Below the pieces are notes generated by a model, which was given only the letters and a program-made list of their open reading frames with translations, was not told where the DNA came from and searched no databases. From Allosphingosinicella vermicomposti (lineage in GTDB: Bacteria > Pseudomonadota > Alphaproteobacteria > Sphingomonadales > Sphingomonadaceae), in NCBI RefSeq assembly GCF_003012815.1, contig NZ_PXYJ01000003.1, positions 310,001-374,000 on the forward strand: DNA of 64,000 bases, in the 5' to 3' direction. Positions 54,323 through 63,714 of the stretch are shown here, one piece after another. Position numbers and translations under genes: made by a program. Each line of letters opens with the position of its first letter. Within the stretch, counting starts at the first letter, position 1.

Positions 54323-56290
54323 ATGGTCATTTCTGCGCAGGATCGGACTTCGGGTGCCCCCCGATCCATGCGGGAGGCGATCAACCAGTTCGATTGGGCA
54401 TCAACCTCGCTCGGACCGAAAGGCGAATGGCCCGCCGCTTTACGCTTCGCGGTCGATCTGTGCCTTCGATCGCCCCTGCCGATCTCTATCTATTGGGGCC
54501 CAGATTTATGCCTCCTTTATAATGACGCCTGGATGGCGGCCGCGGGGGACCGGCATCCGGGGGCTCTCGGGCGCCCGGCGAAGGAGGTGTGGGCGGATCT
54601 TTGGGACAGGTTCGGCCCCCAGTTTGAAACCGTGTGGCGTACCGGCGACGCGGTAAGCGCGGACGCCATGCTGCTGCCGGTCGTCCGCGACGGATGGCGA
54701 TCGGACTATTATTGGACCTACGCGCTCACGCCCCTGATCGGCGAGGATGGCGTGATCGCCGGAATATTGAGTCAGGGCGCGGATATGACGGGCGCCGTGC
54801 TGGCGCAGCGGCGGCTGGCATTTCAGGTGCGGCTGGCGGACGCGCTCAGAAACGGGGCAAGCGCGGATGCTGTCAAGGCGACGGCGGCGCGGTTGCTTGG
54901 CGAGCATTTGAGCGCAAGCCGGGTTGGATATAGCGAAGTCGATCTGGAGCAGCAGACCCTGTCGACCAGCACCGATTGGACGCGCGACCCATCGATTCCA
55001 AGCCTGGTTGGTGTCAGTCGGATGCTTGGTGCCTTTGGCGAAACATCCCATGAATGGCTGCTCGACGGGCAACCTTTAGCGGTGACCGATCACCGCATCG
55101 ACCCGCGCACCGCCGATCCGGAGATCCAGGCGACATTCGATGGTATTGGCGTCCGCGCGATGATTGTCGTGCCGCTGATCGGCCAAGGTGTTCTTCGCGC
55201 CATTCTATATGTGCACGATGTCAAACCCCGGGAATGGGCGGCTGCGGATATCGAGATTGCGCGCGACACCGCCGAGCGAACCTGGGAAGCGGTTCAGCGG
55301 GCACAGTCGGAACAATCCCTTCGCGAGAGCGAGGATCATTACCGCCACGCCGTGGAGCTTAATCCGCAAGTGACATGGACGGCCACGCCGGAAGGTCGAA
55401 TCAACCGTGTATCATCCCGCTGGGAAGACTGGACCGGCACATCCGGTATCGGCGAATCCTGGTCCGCAGCAGTTCATCCCGACGATCTTGCGCGCACGGC
55501 AGCCGCCTGGGAGCAGTCGCTGCGGACGAGTACGCCGCTGGATGCAGAATCGCGGATTAAACGCCAAGACGGCACCTATCGCTGGGTGCGTTCCCGCGCC
55601 TATCCGCGCTTCGCCGCCGATGGCAGCGTCTGCCTGTGGTACGGCACGACGGAAGACATTCACGAGCGCCATCAGGCACAGGATCATCAGCGTCTGCTCA
55701 TCAACGAGCTCAATCACCGGGTGAAAAACACCCTGGCGACGGTTCAGGCGATCGCGTTCCAGACCCTGAAGGGCGATATTTCGCTGGCTGACGCCCGCGC
55801 CCGTTTCGAGGCACGGCTGCTGGCCCTCTCCCGCGCGCATAATCTGTTGACCGAAGAAAATTGGGAAGGTGCGCCAATCTGGCGTGTGGTGGCCGATTCC
55901 ATCGCGCATCTGTCCGCCGAATCCGGGCGTTTCGTGCTGAATGGCGAGCCAATGTGGCTGGCGCCACGCGCCGCCCTCGCTCTTGCCCTTGCTTGCCATG
56001 AACTCAGCACCAACGCCGTCAAATATGGCGCGCTGTCGAACGACCGCGGTCATGTCGAGGTGACGTGGCAGAAAAGGGCTGGCCAACTTTGCATCGAATG
56101 GAAGGAAAAGGATGGGCCGCCCGTCGCGCCGCCATCCGAGCGCGGCTTCGGATCGCGTCTTATCGAGCGCGGCCTCGCGGGAGACCTCGACGGCAAGGCG
56201 CGTCTCGACTTTGAACCCGACGGCCTTCGCTGCATGATCGAAGCGCCGCTCAGCGCGGTGCTGATTCGGGAGGGGCAGGTTGACGGATAG
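54323..56290 (+). CDS. HWE-family sensor histidine kinase (PAS-GAF-PAS)
   Basis: A 655-residue cytosolic sensor with no transmembrane segments. N-terminal PAS-like domain (NQFDWASTSLGPKGEWPAAL to DMTGAVL), then a GAF-type domain (about residues 165-330), then a second PAS with PAC (VELNPQVTWTATPEGRINRVSS). The kinase domain has the phosphoacceptor His465 in ELNHRVKNTLATVQAIAFQT, an HWE hallmark, and HELSTNAVKYGAL for ATP binding. ATG at 54323 has CAGG upstream. It overlaps the response regulator gene by 11 bases. Ligand unknown; GAF/PAS may bind light or redox cofactors. Confidence 0.92.
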   Translation: MVISAQDRTSGAPRSMREAINQFDWASTSLGPKGEWPAALRFAVDLCLRSPLPISIYWGPDLCLLYNDAWMAAAGDRHPGALGRPAKEVWADLWDRFGPQFETVWRTGDAVSADAMLLPVVRDGWRSDYYWTYALTPLIGEDGVIAGILSQGADMTGAVLAQRRLAFQVRLADALRNGASADAVKATAARLLGEHLSASRVGYSEVDLEQQTLSTSTDWTRDPSIPSLVGVSRMLGAFGETSHEWLLDGQPLAVTDHRIDPRTADPEIQATFDGIGVRAMIVVPLIGQGVLRAILYVHDVKPREWAAADIEIARDTAERTWEAVQRAQSEQSLRESEDHYRHAVELNPQVTWTATPEGRINRVSSRWEDWTGTSGIGESWSAAVHPDDLARTAAAWEQSLRTSTPLDAESRIKRQDGTYRWVRSRAYPRFAADGSVCLWYGTTEDIHERHQAQDHQRLLINELNHRVKNTLATVQAIAFQTLKGDISLADARARFEARLLALSRAHNLLTEENWEGAPIWRVVADSIAHLSAESGRFVLNGEPMWLAPRAALALALACHELSTNAVKYGALSNDRGHVEVTWQKRAGQLCIEWKEKDGPPVAPPSERGFGSRLIERGLAGDLDGKARLDFEPDGLRCMIEAPLSAVLIREGQVDG

Positions 56291-56639
56291 GCGCTACAAG
56301 GTGCTGATCGTCGAGGACGAGATGCTGGTCGCGATGAATATCGAGGATATGCTGACCGACATCGGCTACGAAGTGGCGGGGATCGCGAACCGCCTCGATG
56401 CCGGGATCGACCTTGCCCGCACCGCCAATTTCGACATCGCCATGCTGGACGTCAATCTCGCAGGCGATCTTTCCTTTCCCATCGCGGACATATTGGAAGA
56501 GCGCGGTATCCCCTATCTGTTCGCCACAGGTTATGGGCGGAAGGGCGTGAAGGAAGATTATGGCGCCGCGCCTGTGCTCCAAAAGCCGTTCCGAGCCCGC
56601 GACCTTGAGGAAGCGATCCGCATCCTCCCCGTGCAGTGA
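56280..56639 (+). CDS. Single-domain response regulator
   Basis: A 119-residue receiver domain. Acidic pair Glu12-Asp13, phosphoacceptor Asp57 (MLDVNLAG), Thr/Ser switch in LFATGYG and Lys in LQKPFRA. It has no output domain. The start is a TTG at 56280, inside the kinase gene's 3' end, with GAGGGGCAGG just upstream. The next gene begins inside its stop (GTGA), so all three are coupled. The partner of the HWE kinase. Confidence 0.9.
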   Translation: MTDRRYKVLIVEDEMLVAMNIEDMLTDIGYEVAGIANRLDAGIDLARTANFDIAMLDVNLAGDLSFPIADILEERGIPYLFATGYGRKGVKEDYGAAPVLQKPFRARDLEEAIRILPVQ

Positions 56640-56929
56640 GTGAGATAGAAGCGGAAGGCGATGAGCGCTGCTTCCTTTGCGGCCGCCCCTTGGGCAAGCG
56701 GATAGAATGGCATCATCCCGTCCCCAAAAGCCGCGGCGGGCGCGAGACGCGGCCGATCCATCCGATCTGCCACCGAACCGTTCATGCGACGTTCGATAAC
56801 AAGGCGCTGGAACGGCGTTATGCCGACCCGGATGCTCTACGCGCCCAACCGGACATTGCCGCCTTCCTCACATGGATCGCGGACAAGAATCCCGATTTCC
56901 ATGCGCCTACGCGGAAACGGAAGCGTTAG
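56636..56929 (+). CDS. Small HNH-nuclease-like protein
   Basis: A 97-residue protein with zinc-finger-type pair C-F-L-C, then EWHHPVPKSRGG (catalytic His-His), P-I-C-H-R-T-V-H and a basic C-terminus. This order fits the HNH superfamily in a reduced form. GTG start overlaps the response regulator stop by four bases. Its place in a two-component operon is unusual and its role is unknown. Confidence 0.75.
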   Translation: MSEIEAEGDERCFLCGRPLGKRIEWHHPVPKSRGGRETRPIHPICHRTVHATFDNKALERRYADPDALRAQPDIAAFLTWIADKNPDFHAPTRKRKR

Positions 56930-56949
56930 CGTTAGCTAGTATCGGGCGA

Positions 56950-57288
56950 TCAGTCGCCCTGGCCGGGCTCCGGCGAGAAATACTTCTCGAACTTGCCCGC
57001 TTCGCCCTTGTGCTCGTCGGCGTCGGCGGGTTGTTCCTTCTTACGGGTGATGTTCGGCCATTCGGCGGAGAATTGGGCGTTGATCTCCAGCCACTTTTCC
57101 TGATTGGCTTCGGTATCGGGCACGATAGCTTCGGCCGGACATTCAGGTTCGCACACGCCGCAATCGATACATTCGTTCGGATTGATGACGAGCATGTTAT
57201 CGCCTTCGTAGAAGCAATCGACCGGACACACTTCCACGCAATCCATATATTTGCAGCGGATGCAATTTTCGGTGACGACGTAGGTCAT
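56950..57288 (-). CDS. fdxA: Ferredoxin FdxA (7Fe-type)
   Basis: A 112-residue ferredoxin. Seven cysteines arranged [16 protein letters not shown] and [12 protein letters not shown] suit one [3Fe-4S] and one [4Fe-4S] cluster, as in Azotobacter FdI-type proteins, with the C-terminal helical extension ([16 protein letters not shown]). Acts as an electron carrier in the cytosol. Adjacent to an S4-domain protein and a Suv3-like helicase gene, a conserved neighbourhood in Alphaproteobacteria. Confidence 0.96.
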   Translation of the reverse strand: MTYVVTENCIRCKYMDCVEVCPVDCFYEGDNMLVINPNECIDCGVCEPECPAEAIVPDTEANQEKWLEINAQFSAEWPNITRKKEQPADADEHKGEAGKFEKYFSPEPGQGD

Positions 57289-57316
57289 GGGTCGATTTCT
57301 CCTGAACGGCCCTGCT

Positions 57317-57622
57317 CTAATCGGGCCTGAGTCCCCCAGTCAACGCCCCTGTTCCGGTCTTTTCTCCGATTTCCGTATAGAGAGACCGGGCCTCGGCGGG
57401 CGGCCCGCGCCGGACGGGGAGGACTTCGATGCGGATCACTCGCACCGTGCCCCGCTGCGCAAAGGCGAGCACATCGCCCACACGAACAGGGGCGTGGGCG
57501 CGGTCGACGACGCGGCCGTCAAGGCGCAGCCGCCCGTCCTCCGCCATCGTCTGGGCAAGGCTGCGCGTCTTGGCGATGCGCGCAAACCATAGGAATTTAT
57601 CGATCCGCAGGGTTTCAGCCAC
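57317..57622 (-). CDS. S4 RNA-binding domain protein (Hsp15-like)
   Basis: A 101-residue protein with the S4 RNA-binding fold: [20 protein letters not shown], then [23 protein letters not shown]. It resembles Escherichia coli Hsp15 (HslR), which recycles stalled 50S subunits. Start is the GTG at 57622; upstream open frame has no homology. It overlaps the upstream helicase by eight bases, so the two are coupled. Confidence 0.9.
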   Translation of the reverse strand: MAETLRIDKFLWFARIAKTRSLAQTMAEDGRLRLDGRVVDRAHAPVRVGDVLAFAQRGTVRVIRIEVLPVRRGPPAEARSLYTEIGEKTGTGALTGGLRPD

Positions 57623-60116
57623 GGCGCAAGCCGGCGAGCGCCGCAAAGGGATTGGACGGATCGACGGCGCGCTTTTCTTCCCGCTCCCGCACACGTCCGC
57701 GCCAGATCCAGCCGGCCTCGCTCGCCGCCGGGCGGAAACCGAGGTCGCGCATCAACCGGGCGATGGTCTGCGGCTGGAGGCCGAGCGAGGTGGCGAGGCT
57801 TTCGTTCACCACCATCTCCTGCTTGCCGCTCCGCGCTTCATGAGCGTGAGTGGCGAGCCGTTCGACCATATCGATGCGCACCATTTGGGGCCCGAGCACG
57901 CGGAAGCCGAGACGGCTCAAAAGCTGGCGGTCCTTATCCTTGGGCGCGGAGATGACCGCGGCTGCCTCGGGCGGCAAGGCAGGCATGAGCTGCGCGGTCG
58001 CGGCGATGCGCAAAGCGGTGCGCCAACGCTTGGCTTCCGGCTTCAACATGTCGGGCATGAAGAGGTCGAGCGCGCCGATCCGGATGCGAAGGCGGTAGAG
58101 GGTATGACGCTCGGCCTTGTCGAGCCGGGCGAGCGGCCCCGCAACCGCGTCGCGCGCGATAATCCCGCCTTCGTCAACCAGCAGGGCAAGCACGGCGCGA
58201 AGGGCGGGTGACGCGGTCGCTTCCCGCGCGGCAAGTCCGGCCCGGCGAAGCGGCGCCAGATGCCGCTCGACCCCCGCCGCCACCCACGCCTTCAGCCGCT
58301 GCGCCACGGCATCCTTGCCGCCCGGGGACAGGCGCTCCAGCCGGCGGTCGAGCAGGATGTTGGGCGACAGGAGGTTCTTGCCCGGCATAAGCCGCGCGAC
58401 ATCGTGACCGCGCCAGAGGATCGCAACCGGATCGCCGGGCGCGGTATGAAGCGTGAAATGCTGGTCGCTGTCGGCCGCGAGCGCGGCGGCACGCTTTTCA
58501 TATTCACCGCCCAGCCGACGCTCGGCCGTGGCGAGCAGCATCTTGCGATCGCCCGCGCGGGCGGCGGGATCGACCTCGAAATTGAATCCGGTCATCCGCC
58601 CGATCGGGTGGCTGCCGACGCTCACCTCGCCCTCCGCGTCGACGACCACCGGAAATTCGCCCACGCCCTTGGCGCCGAGGTCGCGCATCAAGACGGCGGT
58701 GCGGCGATCGACGAAGCGCTGGGTCAGCCGTTCGTGGAGCGCGTCGGACAGCCGCTCTTCCAAATCGCGCGCGCGCGCGGCCATTTCCTCCGGGTTGAGC
58801 AGCCAATCGGCGCGATGCGCGATATAGGCCCAGGTTCGGATACCCGCGATCCGATCGGCCAGCGTGTCGATATCGCCCTGGACATTGTCGAGCGCGGCGA
58901 TCTGCGCGGCGTAAAAGGGCTGTGGAATGCGGCCATTGCCTTCGGTCAAATGAAGGTAGAGGCGCTGGACGAGGCGGGCGTGATGATCCGCGCCGGTCTT
59001 CCTGAAATCGGGAAGGCCGCAGGCTGCCCATAGCCGCCGCACCCGTTCGGGCGAATTGGCACGGGCGCGAACGTCCGCATCTTCGGCAAGGCGCTTCAGC
59101 ACGGCAAGATCGACGGCTTCGGGCGCGGGGCGAAGGCCCGGCTCGGACGGACGGCGTTCCAGGTCGCGGATCAAGGCGTCGATACTGCGCATGGACGGGT
59201 CGCCGTCGCGCCAGAACAGGAAGTCGAGCGGCGGAAAGCGATGCTCCTCGATCGCCGCAATCTCTTCGGCCGTGAATTCGGGGCTCGCCTCGCCTTCGAA
59301 GGTCAAGGTGCCGAACGTGCCGTCGCGCTGGTGGCGCCCGGCCCGGCCGGCAATCTGTGCCATCTCCGCCACCGTCAGGCGCCGCCGCCGCTTGCCGTCA
59401 TATTTGGAGAGGCCTGCAAAGGCGACATGGGCCACGTCCATATTGAGGCCCATGCCGATCGCGTCGGTTGCGACGAGATAATCGACCTCGCCCGCCTGAT
59501 ACATGGCGACCTGGGCGTTGCGCGTACGGGGGCTGAGCGCACCCATGACGACCGCCGCGCCGCCGCGCATCCGGCGCAGCATTTCGGCGACCGCGTAAAC
59601 CTGCTCGCCCGAAAAGGCGACGATGGCGGACCGCGGCGGCAGGCGGGAAAGCTTGCACGGACCTGCGAAGCTCAACGTGGAAAAGCGCGGGCGGCTGATG
59701 ATCTCGGCCTTCGGGATGAGCGATTTCACCATCGGCTTCAGGCTTTCGGAGCCCAGGATCATCGTCTCTTCCCGCCCACGCGCGTGGAGCAGGCGATCAG
59801 TAAAGACGTGCCCACGCTCGGGATCGCTGCCGAGCTGCGCTTCATCGAGTGCAACGAAGGCGAAATCCCGCTCCATCGGCATCGATTCGGCGGTGCAGAG
59901 GAACCAGCGTGCGTCCTTGGGCAGGATCTTTTCTTCGCCGGTGATGAGGGCGACCTGATTCTCGCCCTTCAATTTCACCACGCGATCATAGACCTCGCGC
60001 GCCAGCAGGCGGAGCGGGAAGCCGATCATGCCGCTGGAATGGGCGCACATCCGCTCGATCGCCAGATAGGTCTTGCCGGTATTGGTGGGCCCGAGGACGG
60101 CGACGGGATGGGTCAT
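57615..60116 (-). CDS. Suv3-like DEXH-box helicase
   Basis: An 833-residue RNA/DNA helicase. Walker A is VLGPTNTGKT, motif II is ALDEAQLGSDPERG (DEAQ), motif VI is QIAGRAGRHQRDG. The C-terminal half has the Suv3-type extension (SUV3_C) and a Zn-less tail rich in basic residues. It is the bacterial relative of mitochondrial Suv3, which works with the RNA degradosome; here the coupled S4 protein and ferredoxin gene accompany it. Start at 60116 begins M-T-H-P-V-A-V-L-G. Confidence 0.93.
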   Translation of the reverse strand: MTHPVAVLGPTNTGKTYLAIERMCAHSSGMIGFPLRLLAREVYDRVVKLKGENQVALITGEEKILPKDARWFLCTAESMPMERDFAFVALDEAQLGSDPERGHVFTDRLLHARGREETMILGSESLKPMVKSLIPKAEIISRPRFSTLSFAGPCKLSRLPPRSAIVAFSGEQVYAVAEMLRRMRGGAAVVMGALSPRTRNAQVAMYQAGEVDYLVATDAIGMGLNMDVAHVAFAGLSKYDGKRRRRLTVAEMAQIAGRAGRHQRDGTFGTLTFEGEASPEFTAEEIAAIEEHRFPPLDFLFWRDGDPSMRSIDALIRDLERRPSEPGLRPAPEAVDLAVLKRLAEDADVRARANSPERVRRLWAACGLPDFRKTGADHHARLVQRLYLHLTEGNGRIPQPFYAAQIAALDNVQGDIDTLADRIAGIRTWAYIAHRADWLLNPEEMAARARDLEERLSDALHERLTQRFVDRRTAVLMRDLGAKGVGEFPVVVDAEGEVSVGSHPIGRMTGFNFEVDPAARAGDRKMLLATAERRLGGEYEKRAAALAADSDQHFTLHTAPGDPVAILWRGHDVARLMPGKNLLSPNILLDRRLERLSPGGKDAVAQRLKAWVAAGVERHLAPLRRAGLAAREATASPALRAVLALLVDEGGIIARDAVAGPLARLDKAERHTLYRLRIRIGALDLFMPDMLKPEAKRWRTALRIAATAQLMPALPPEAAAVISAPKDKDRQLLSRLGFRVLGPQMVRIDMVERLATHAHEARSGKQEMVVNESLATSLGLQPQTIARLMRDLGFRPAASEAGWIWRGRVREREEKRAVDPSNPFAALAGLRRG

Positions 60117-60331
60117 GAGCGATAGATCGGCACTTGAGGGAAGAAAGGCAATGATCTTCGCCGGTTCCGCATAACTCGAACGCTTCGTCGGCCTGCCGCC
60201 CCGGCCCGCCGCATCGACGGGCAGCCCGGCTGGGCTTTAATTTGACTTTAACCCTGTTTCTCCACAGTCCTCGCCACCTGGCAGCGAGAGCGGGCCGGGG
60301 GTGAAAGCAACGTCCGCAGGGGCATAACCTT

Positions 60332-61828
60332 TTGTATCAGTTCACTGACTTCGGCCAGATTTCAGGCGGTGGCGCGATATCCTTGCGCAGCCCCGCTCTT
60401 GCCCCCCCGCCAATGCGTCCGGGCTTTGCGGCAAGGCTCCGGGATTTGCGGAGCGGGCGTGCAAGCCTCATCGTTGATCTGGGCAGCGATATCGGATCGC
60501 GCGACTGGCTGCGCGGCGCGGCTACCTGCCTTGCCCTGTGCCTCTCCGCGCTGGCCCTCTCACCGGGAGGTGAAACCGAAGCTCCTGTGCCCGCGCCGCT
60601 CAGCGACGCGCAATGGGAAGAGGCGCGCGCCTTGTCCTATGCGCCGCTTGCCTTTGGCGGCGACACCGGCCGCCGCATGGCCGCGACCAAAGCGGTCGAA
60701 GCCCTCACCGAAACGCCCGAGCGTCCGCGGATCGACCTTAACGCGACGCTGGGCCGGGGCGACACGCTGGCCGACGTCCTGCGCCGTTCGGGGGTTTCCC
60801 GTGCCGAGGCCGATCAGGTCGCCAGCCTGATCGGCGGCGCTATCGACCTGTCGGATATCAAGGCGGGGATTGGCCTTAACGTCACGCTCGGCCGCCGCGA
60901 GGCGCGCAACATGCCGCGCCCGCTCGAATCCCTCGCCTTCCGCGCGCGTTTCGACCTGAAGCTCGCCGTTGCGCGGCAGAACGGGGCGCTGACGCTCGAG
61001 CGCACCGTGATTGCGGTCGATAACACGCCGCTTCGCGTTCAGGGCGTGGTCGGCTCCAGTCTCTACAAGTCCGCACGCGCCGCAGGCGTACCGGGAAGCG
61101 CGATCCAGTCCTTCCTTCGCGCCGTTGATGCGCATGTGAGCGTCGGCTCGCTCGGCGCCAACGACCGGTTCGACATGGTGATCGAACATCGTCGCGCCGA
61201 AACCGGCGAAACCGAAACCGGCCAGCTTCTCTATGCAGGTCTCGATAGGGCCAAGGGCAAGGATCTCCAGCTCCTGCAATGGACGCAGGGCGGCAAGGCG
61301 CAATGGTTCGAAGCGTCGGGCGTCGGCCAGACGAGCGGGCTTCTCCAGCGACCGGTGCCGGGTGCCGTATCCTCCAATTTCGGCGCGCGGCGTCACCCGA
61401 TCCTTGGCTATACCCGGATGCACAAGGGCCTCGATTTCCGCGCAGGGCATGGCACGCCGATCCTCGCCGCCGCTGACGGCCGCGTCACCCGCGCCGGATG
61501 GGCGGGCGGCTATGGCCGTCAGGTGCGCCTCAATCATGATGGCGGCCTTGGCACATCCTATTCGCATATGAGCCGGATTTCGGTGAAGCCGGGTCAGAGC
61601 GTGCGCCGCGGCCAGGTGATCGGCTATGTCGGCTCGACCGGCCTCTCGACTGGCCCGCATCTTCATTATGAAATGTACCGGGGCGGCGTTGCGGTGAACC
61701 CGGCGTCGGTCAAGTTCACCACGCGGGCGCAATTGAGGGGGGGCGAGCTTGCCAATTTCCGCGCGAGGCTGCGGAGCCTGCTGGCCACGCCGGTCGGTGG
61801 GGCTCAGATCGCACAGAAAACGCCCTAA
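60332..61828 (+). CDS. M23 family metallopeptidase (LysM-like/OapA-type)
   Basis: A 498-residue membrane-anchored or periplasmic peptidoglycan hydrolase. An N-terminal cytosolic segment and one transmembrane helix (about residues 65-80) precede a domain resembling the M23 N-terminal domains of sphingomonad proteins, then the lysostaphin-type peptidase: HKGLDFRAGHGTPILAA (zinc ligands His and Asp), SHMSRI and PHLHYEMY (HxH). Probably cuts cross-links during growth. Starts with TTG at 60332 (AGGGG about ten bases upstream); the ATG at 60413 is an alternative. Confidence 0.88.
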   Translation: MYQFTDFGQISGGGAISLRSPALAPPPMRPGFAARLRDLRSGRASLIVDLGSDIGSRDWLRGAATCLALCLSALALSPGGETEAPVPAPLSDAQWEEARALSYAPLAFGGDTGRRMAATKAVEALTETPERPRIDLNATLGRGDTLADVLRRSGVSRAEADQVASLIGGAIDLSDIKAGIGLNVTLGRREARNMPRPLESLAFRARFDLKLAVARQNGALTLERTVIAVDNTPLRVQGVVGSSLYKSARAAGVPGSAIQSFLRAVDAHVSVGSLGANDRFDMVIEHRRAETGETETGQLLYAGLDRAKGKDLQLLQWTQGGKAQWFEASGVGQTSGLLQRPVPGAVSSNFGARRHPILGYTRMHKGLDFRAGHGTPILAAADGRVTRAGWAGGYGRQVRLNHDGGLGTSYSHMSRISVKPGQSVRRGQVIGYVGSTGLSTGPHLHYEMYRGGVAVNPASVKFTTRAQLRGGELANFRARLRSLLATPVGGAQIAQKTP

Positions 61829-61845
61829 CAACACCGCTAGGGCTG

Positions 61846-61893
61846 GTGATGGAAACGCGCTGTCCCCCGGACAGCGCTCTGGCGTTCCATCAC
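61846..61893. terminator. Long two-part hairpin after M23 peptidase
   Basis: Outer arms GTGATGGAAACGC and GCGTTCCATCAC enclose inner arms GCGCTGTCC / GGACAGCGC. No clear T tract, so it may be a weak terminator or a repeat element. It lies between convergent genes. Confidence 0.45.
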
Positions 61894-61953
61894 TGTCGAA
61901 GCCCGTGTGAATCGTGCTCTGCCCACGCCCTTCGACAGGCTCAGGGCTAGCGG
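61894..61953. repeat. Palindromic intergenic repeat, family B (short copy)
   Basis: Contains TGTCGAAGCCCGTGTG and CCTTCGACAGGCTCAGGGCTAGC, the same motif as 31848-31934, in inverted orientation. Lies just after the hairpin that follows the M23 peptidase gene. Confidence 0.75.
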
Positions 61954-61969
61954 CTGTTCTTTACGAAAA

Positions 61970-63655
61970 TCAGCGCCCCTGATTGCGCCAGCGCTTGACC
62001 ACGCGGCCGACGATCGCGTCTTCGTCCCCGGTCTGCCGCCACAATTCGGAGAAGAGCGGATCGGCCGATGCCGGGCGGCGATAGGGTTCAAGGTCGTCGA
62101 ACGCGACGCGGATCGGGATCGCCACGCCTTCTCCGCAGACGATGCATTCCCGGTTGCGGAGCGCCGGTATGGCGTCGAGGAAGCCGCGCGCGCCTTCCGG
62201 CATGGCGGACTTCACATAAGCTTGGTCGCGGTCGTTGTTGAGGCGCATCGAGATGATCGTGCCGCATTGCGAGAGTACGCCTTCGGCAAGGTCCGAAGGG
62301 CGCTGGGTGATTAGGCCCAGCGAGACGCCATATTTACGGCCTTCCTTTGCGATCCGTTCCAGAATCTTGCGGACGGCCTGTCCACCCGAAGTCTTGTCGG
62401 CCGGAATGTAACGGTGCGCTTCTTCGCAAACGAGGAGGACGGGGCGCTGCGGCTCGTTGCGCGACCAGATGGCGTAATCGAAGACGAGGCGCGCGAGTAC
62501 CGCGACCACCACGGAGGTGATGTCGGACGGCACGCCGGACACGTCGACGATCGAGATCGGCTTGCCGTTTGACGGCAGGCGGAAAATCTTGCCGATGAAA
62601 TTCGCCATACTGTCCGCGACCAGCATGCCGGAGAACATGAAACTATAGCGCGGATCCTGCTTCAGTTCATCGATCTTTGTCTTGAGCCGCATGAACGGAG
62701 CGGTGTCCGTCGCCTTGTTCAAAAGGCCCATTTCATTACTGATCGCGGTCGTCAGATCCGACAGCAAATAGGGAACCGGCGAATCGACGGTGAGCTTGGC
62801 AATCCCCTCAGCGGCGCGATTCTTCGAGCGGGCGGCGAGCAGACATTTGGCGAGGATATCGCGATCCTGCTGCAAGTCGGCGCCGGACGAGGTGATGAAC
62901 ACCTCGCAATGCTCTTCGAAGTTCATCAGCCAATAAGGCATGGCGAGATTGTCGACGTTGAAGATTTCGCCGTTCGACTTGAACGCAGCGGAATATTCGC
63001 CGTGCGGATCGATCATCACAACATGGCCGTCCGGCGCCTCGTCGCAAATGCGGTGCAGGATGAGCGAGGCCGAGGTCGACTTGCCGGTACCCGTCGATCC
63101 CAACAGCGCGAAATGCTTGCCGAGCAGGGCATCGATATAGAGCGCGCCGCGCACGTCCCTGGTCGGATAGACCGTGCCGATCTCGATATGGGCGCGATCA
63201 TCGGCCGCGAACATCTGCTTAAGGTCCGATCCGGTGACCGGATATAATTTGTCGCCCGGGATGGGGTATGAGGTGATGCCACGGCGAAAATTGACGAGGC
63301 GGCCGGTCTGCTCGTCCTCGTCGCCCTCGCCAAGAAAGTCGATGCCCGCCGTGATGAAGCCGCCATCTTCCATGCGCAGATCGCGAACGTTGGCGAGCAG
63401 CCATTTGCCGCCCGACTGCAACTTGATTTGACTCCCGACCTGGCCCGAAAGCGCGACGCTCGGGTCGCTATCTTTTTGCAAGTCCTTGAGGCCCGCCGCG
63501 CCCATACGAATGCGCGCGCCGCCGCCGCTGATTTCGACGATCTCGCCTATGGCCGGATGGCGCTGCACCGCCGGAGCCGCGCTGCGGATCGGGCTCATAA
63601 CTGGGCCAAGGCCGCTTTCCTGCGGCTGAAGCGGCGTGCTGGACAGATCGTTCAT
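61970..63655 (-). CDS. HerA-like ATP-binding protein (DUF87)
   Basis: A 561-residue FtsK/HerA-family ATPase. An N-terminal beta-barrel (HAS-barrel type, about residues 30-110) precedes the ATPase with Walker A LLGSTGTGKSTSASLIL, Walker B VVMIDPHGEYS-type strand and LVCEEAHRYIP, and arginine finger region near LGLITQRPSDLAE. HerA works with NurA on DNA ends in archaea; bacterial homologues are less studied. No nurA-like gene is next to it here. Confidence 0.9.
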   Translation of the reverse strand: MNDLSSTPLQPQESGLGPVMSPIRSAAPAVQRHPAIGEIVEISGGGARIRMGAAGLKDLQKDSDPSVALSGQVGSQIKLQSGGKWLLANVRDLRMEDGGFITAGIDFLGEGDEDEQTGRLVNFRRGITSYPIPGDKLYPVTGSDLKQMFAADDRAHIEIGTVYPTRDVRGALYIDALLGKHFALLGSTGTGKSTSASLILHRICDEAPDGHVVMIDPHGEYSAAFKSNGEIFNVDNLAMPYWLMNFEEHCEVFITSSGADLQQDRDILAKCLLAARSKNRAAEGIAKLTVDSPVPYLLSDLTTAISNEMGLLNKATDTAPFMRLKTKIDELKQDPRYSFMFSGMLVADSMANFIGKIFRLPSNGKPISIVDVSGVPSDITSVVVAVLARLVFDYAIWSRNEPQRPVLLVCEEAHRYIPADKTSGGQAVRKILERIAKEGRKYGVSLGLITQRPSDLAEGVLSQCGTIISMRLNNDRDQAYVKSAMPEGARGFLDAIPALRNRECIVCGEGVAIPIRVAFDDLEPYRRPASADPLFSELWRQTGDEDAIVGRVVKRWRNQGR

Positions 63656-63714
63656 TCATTCCCCCGGGACGATGTTGCGGCCATGGTTAATGGCCAAGCG
63701 TAAATAAGCGGTTG

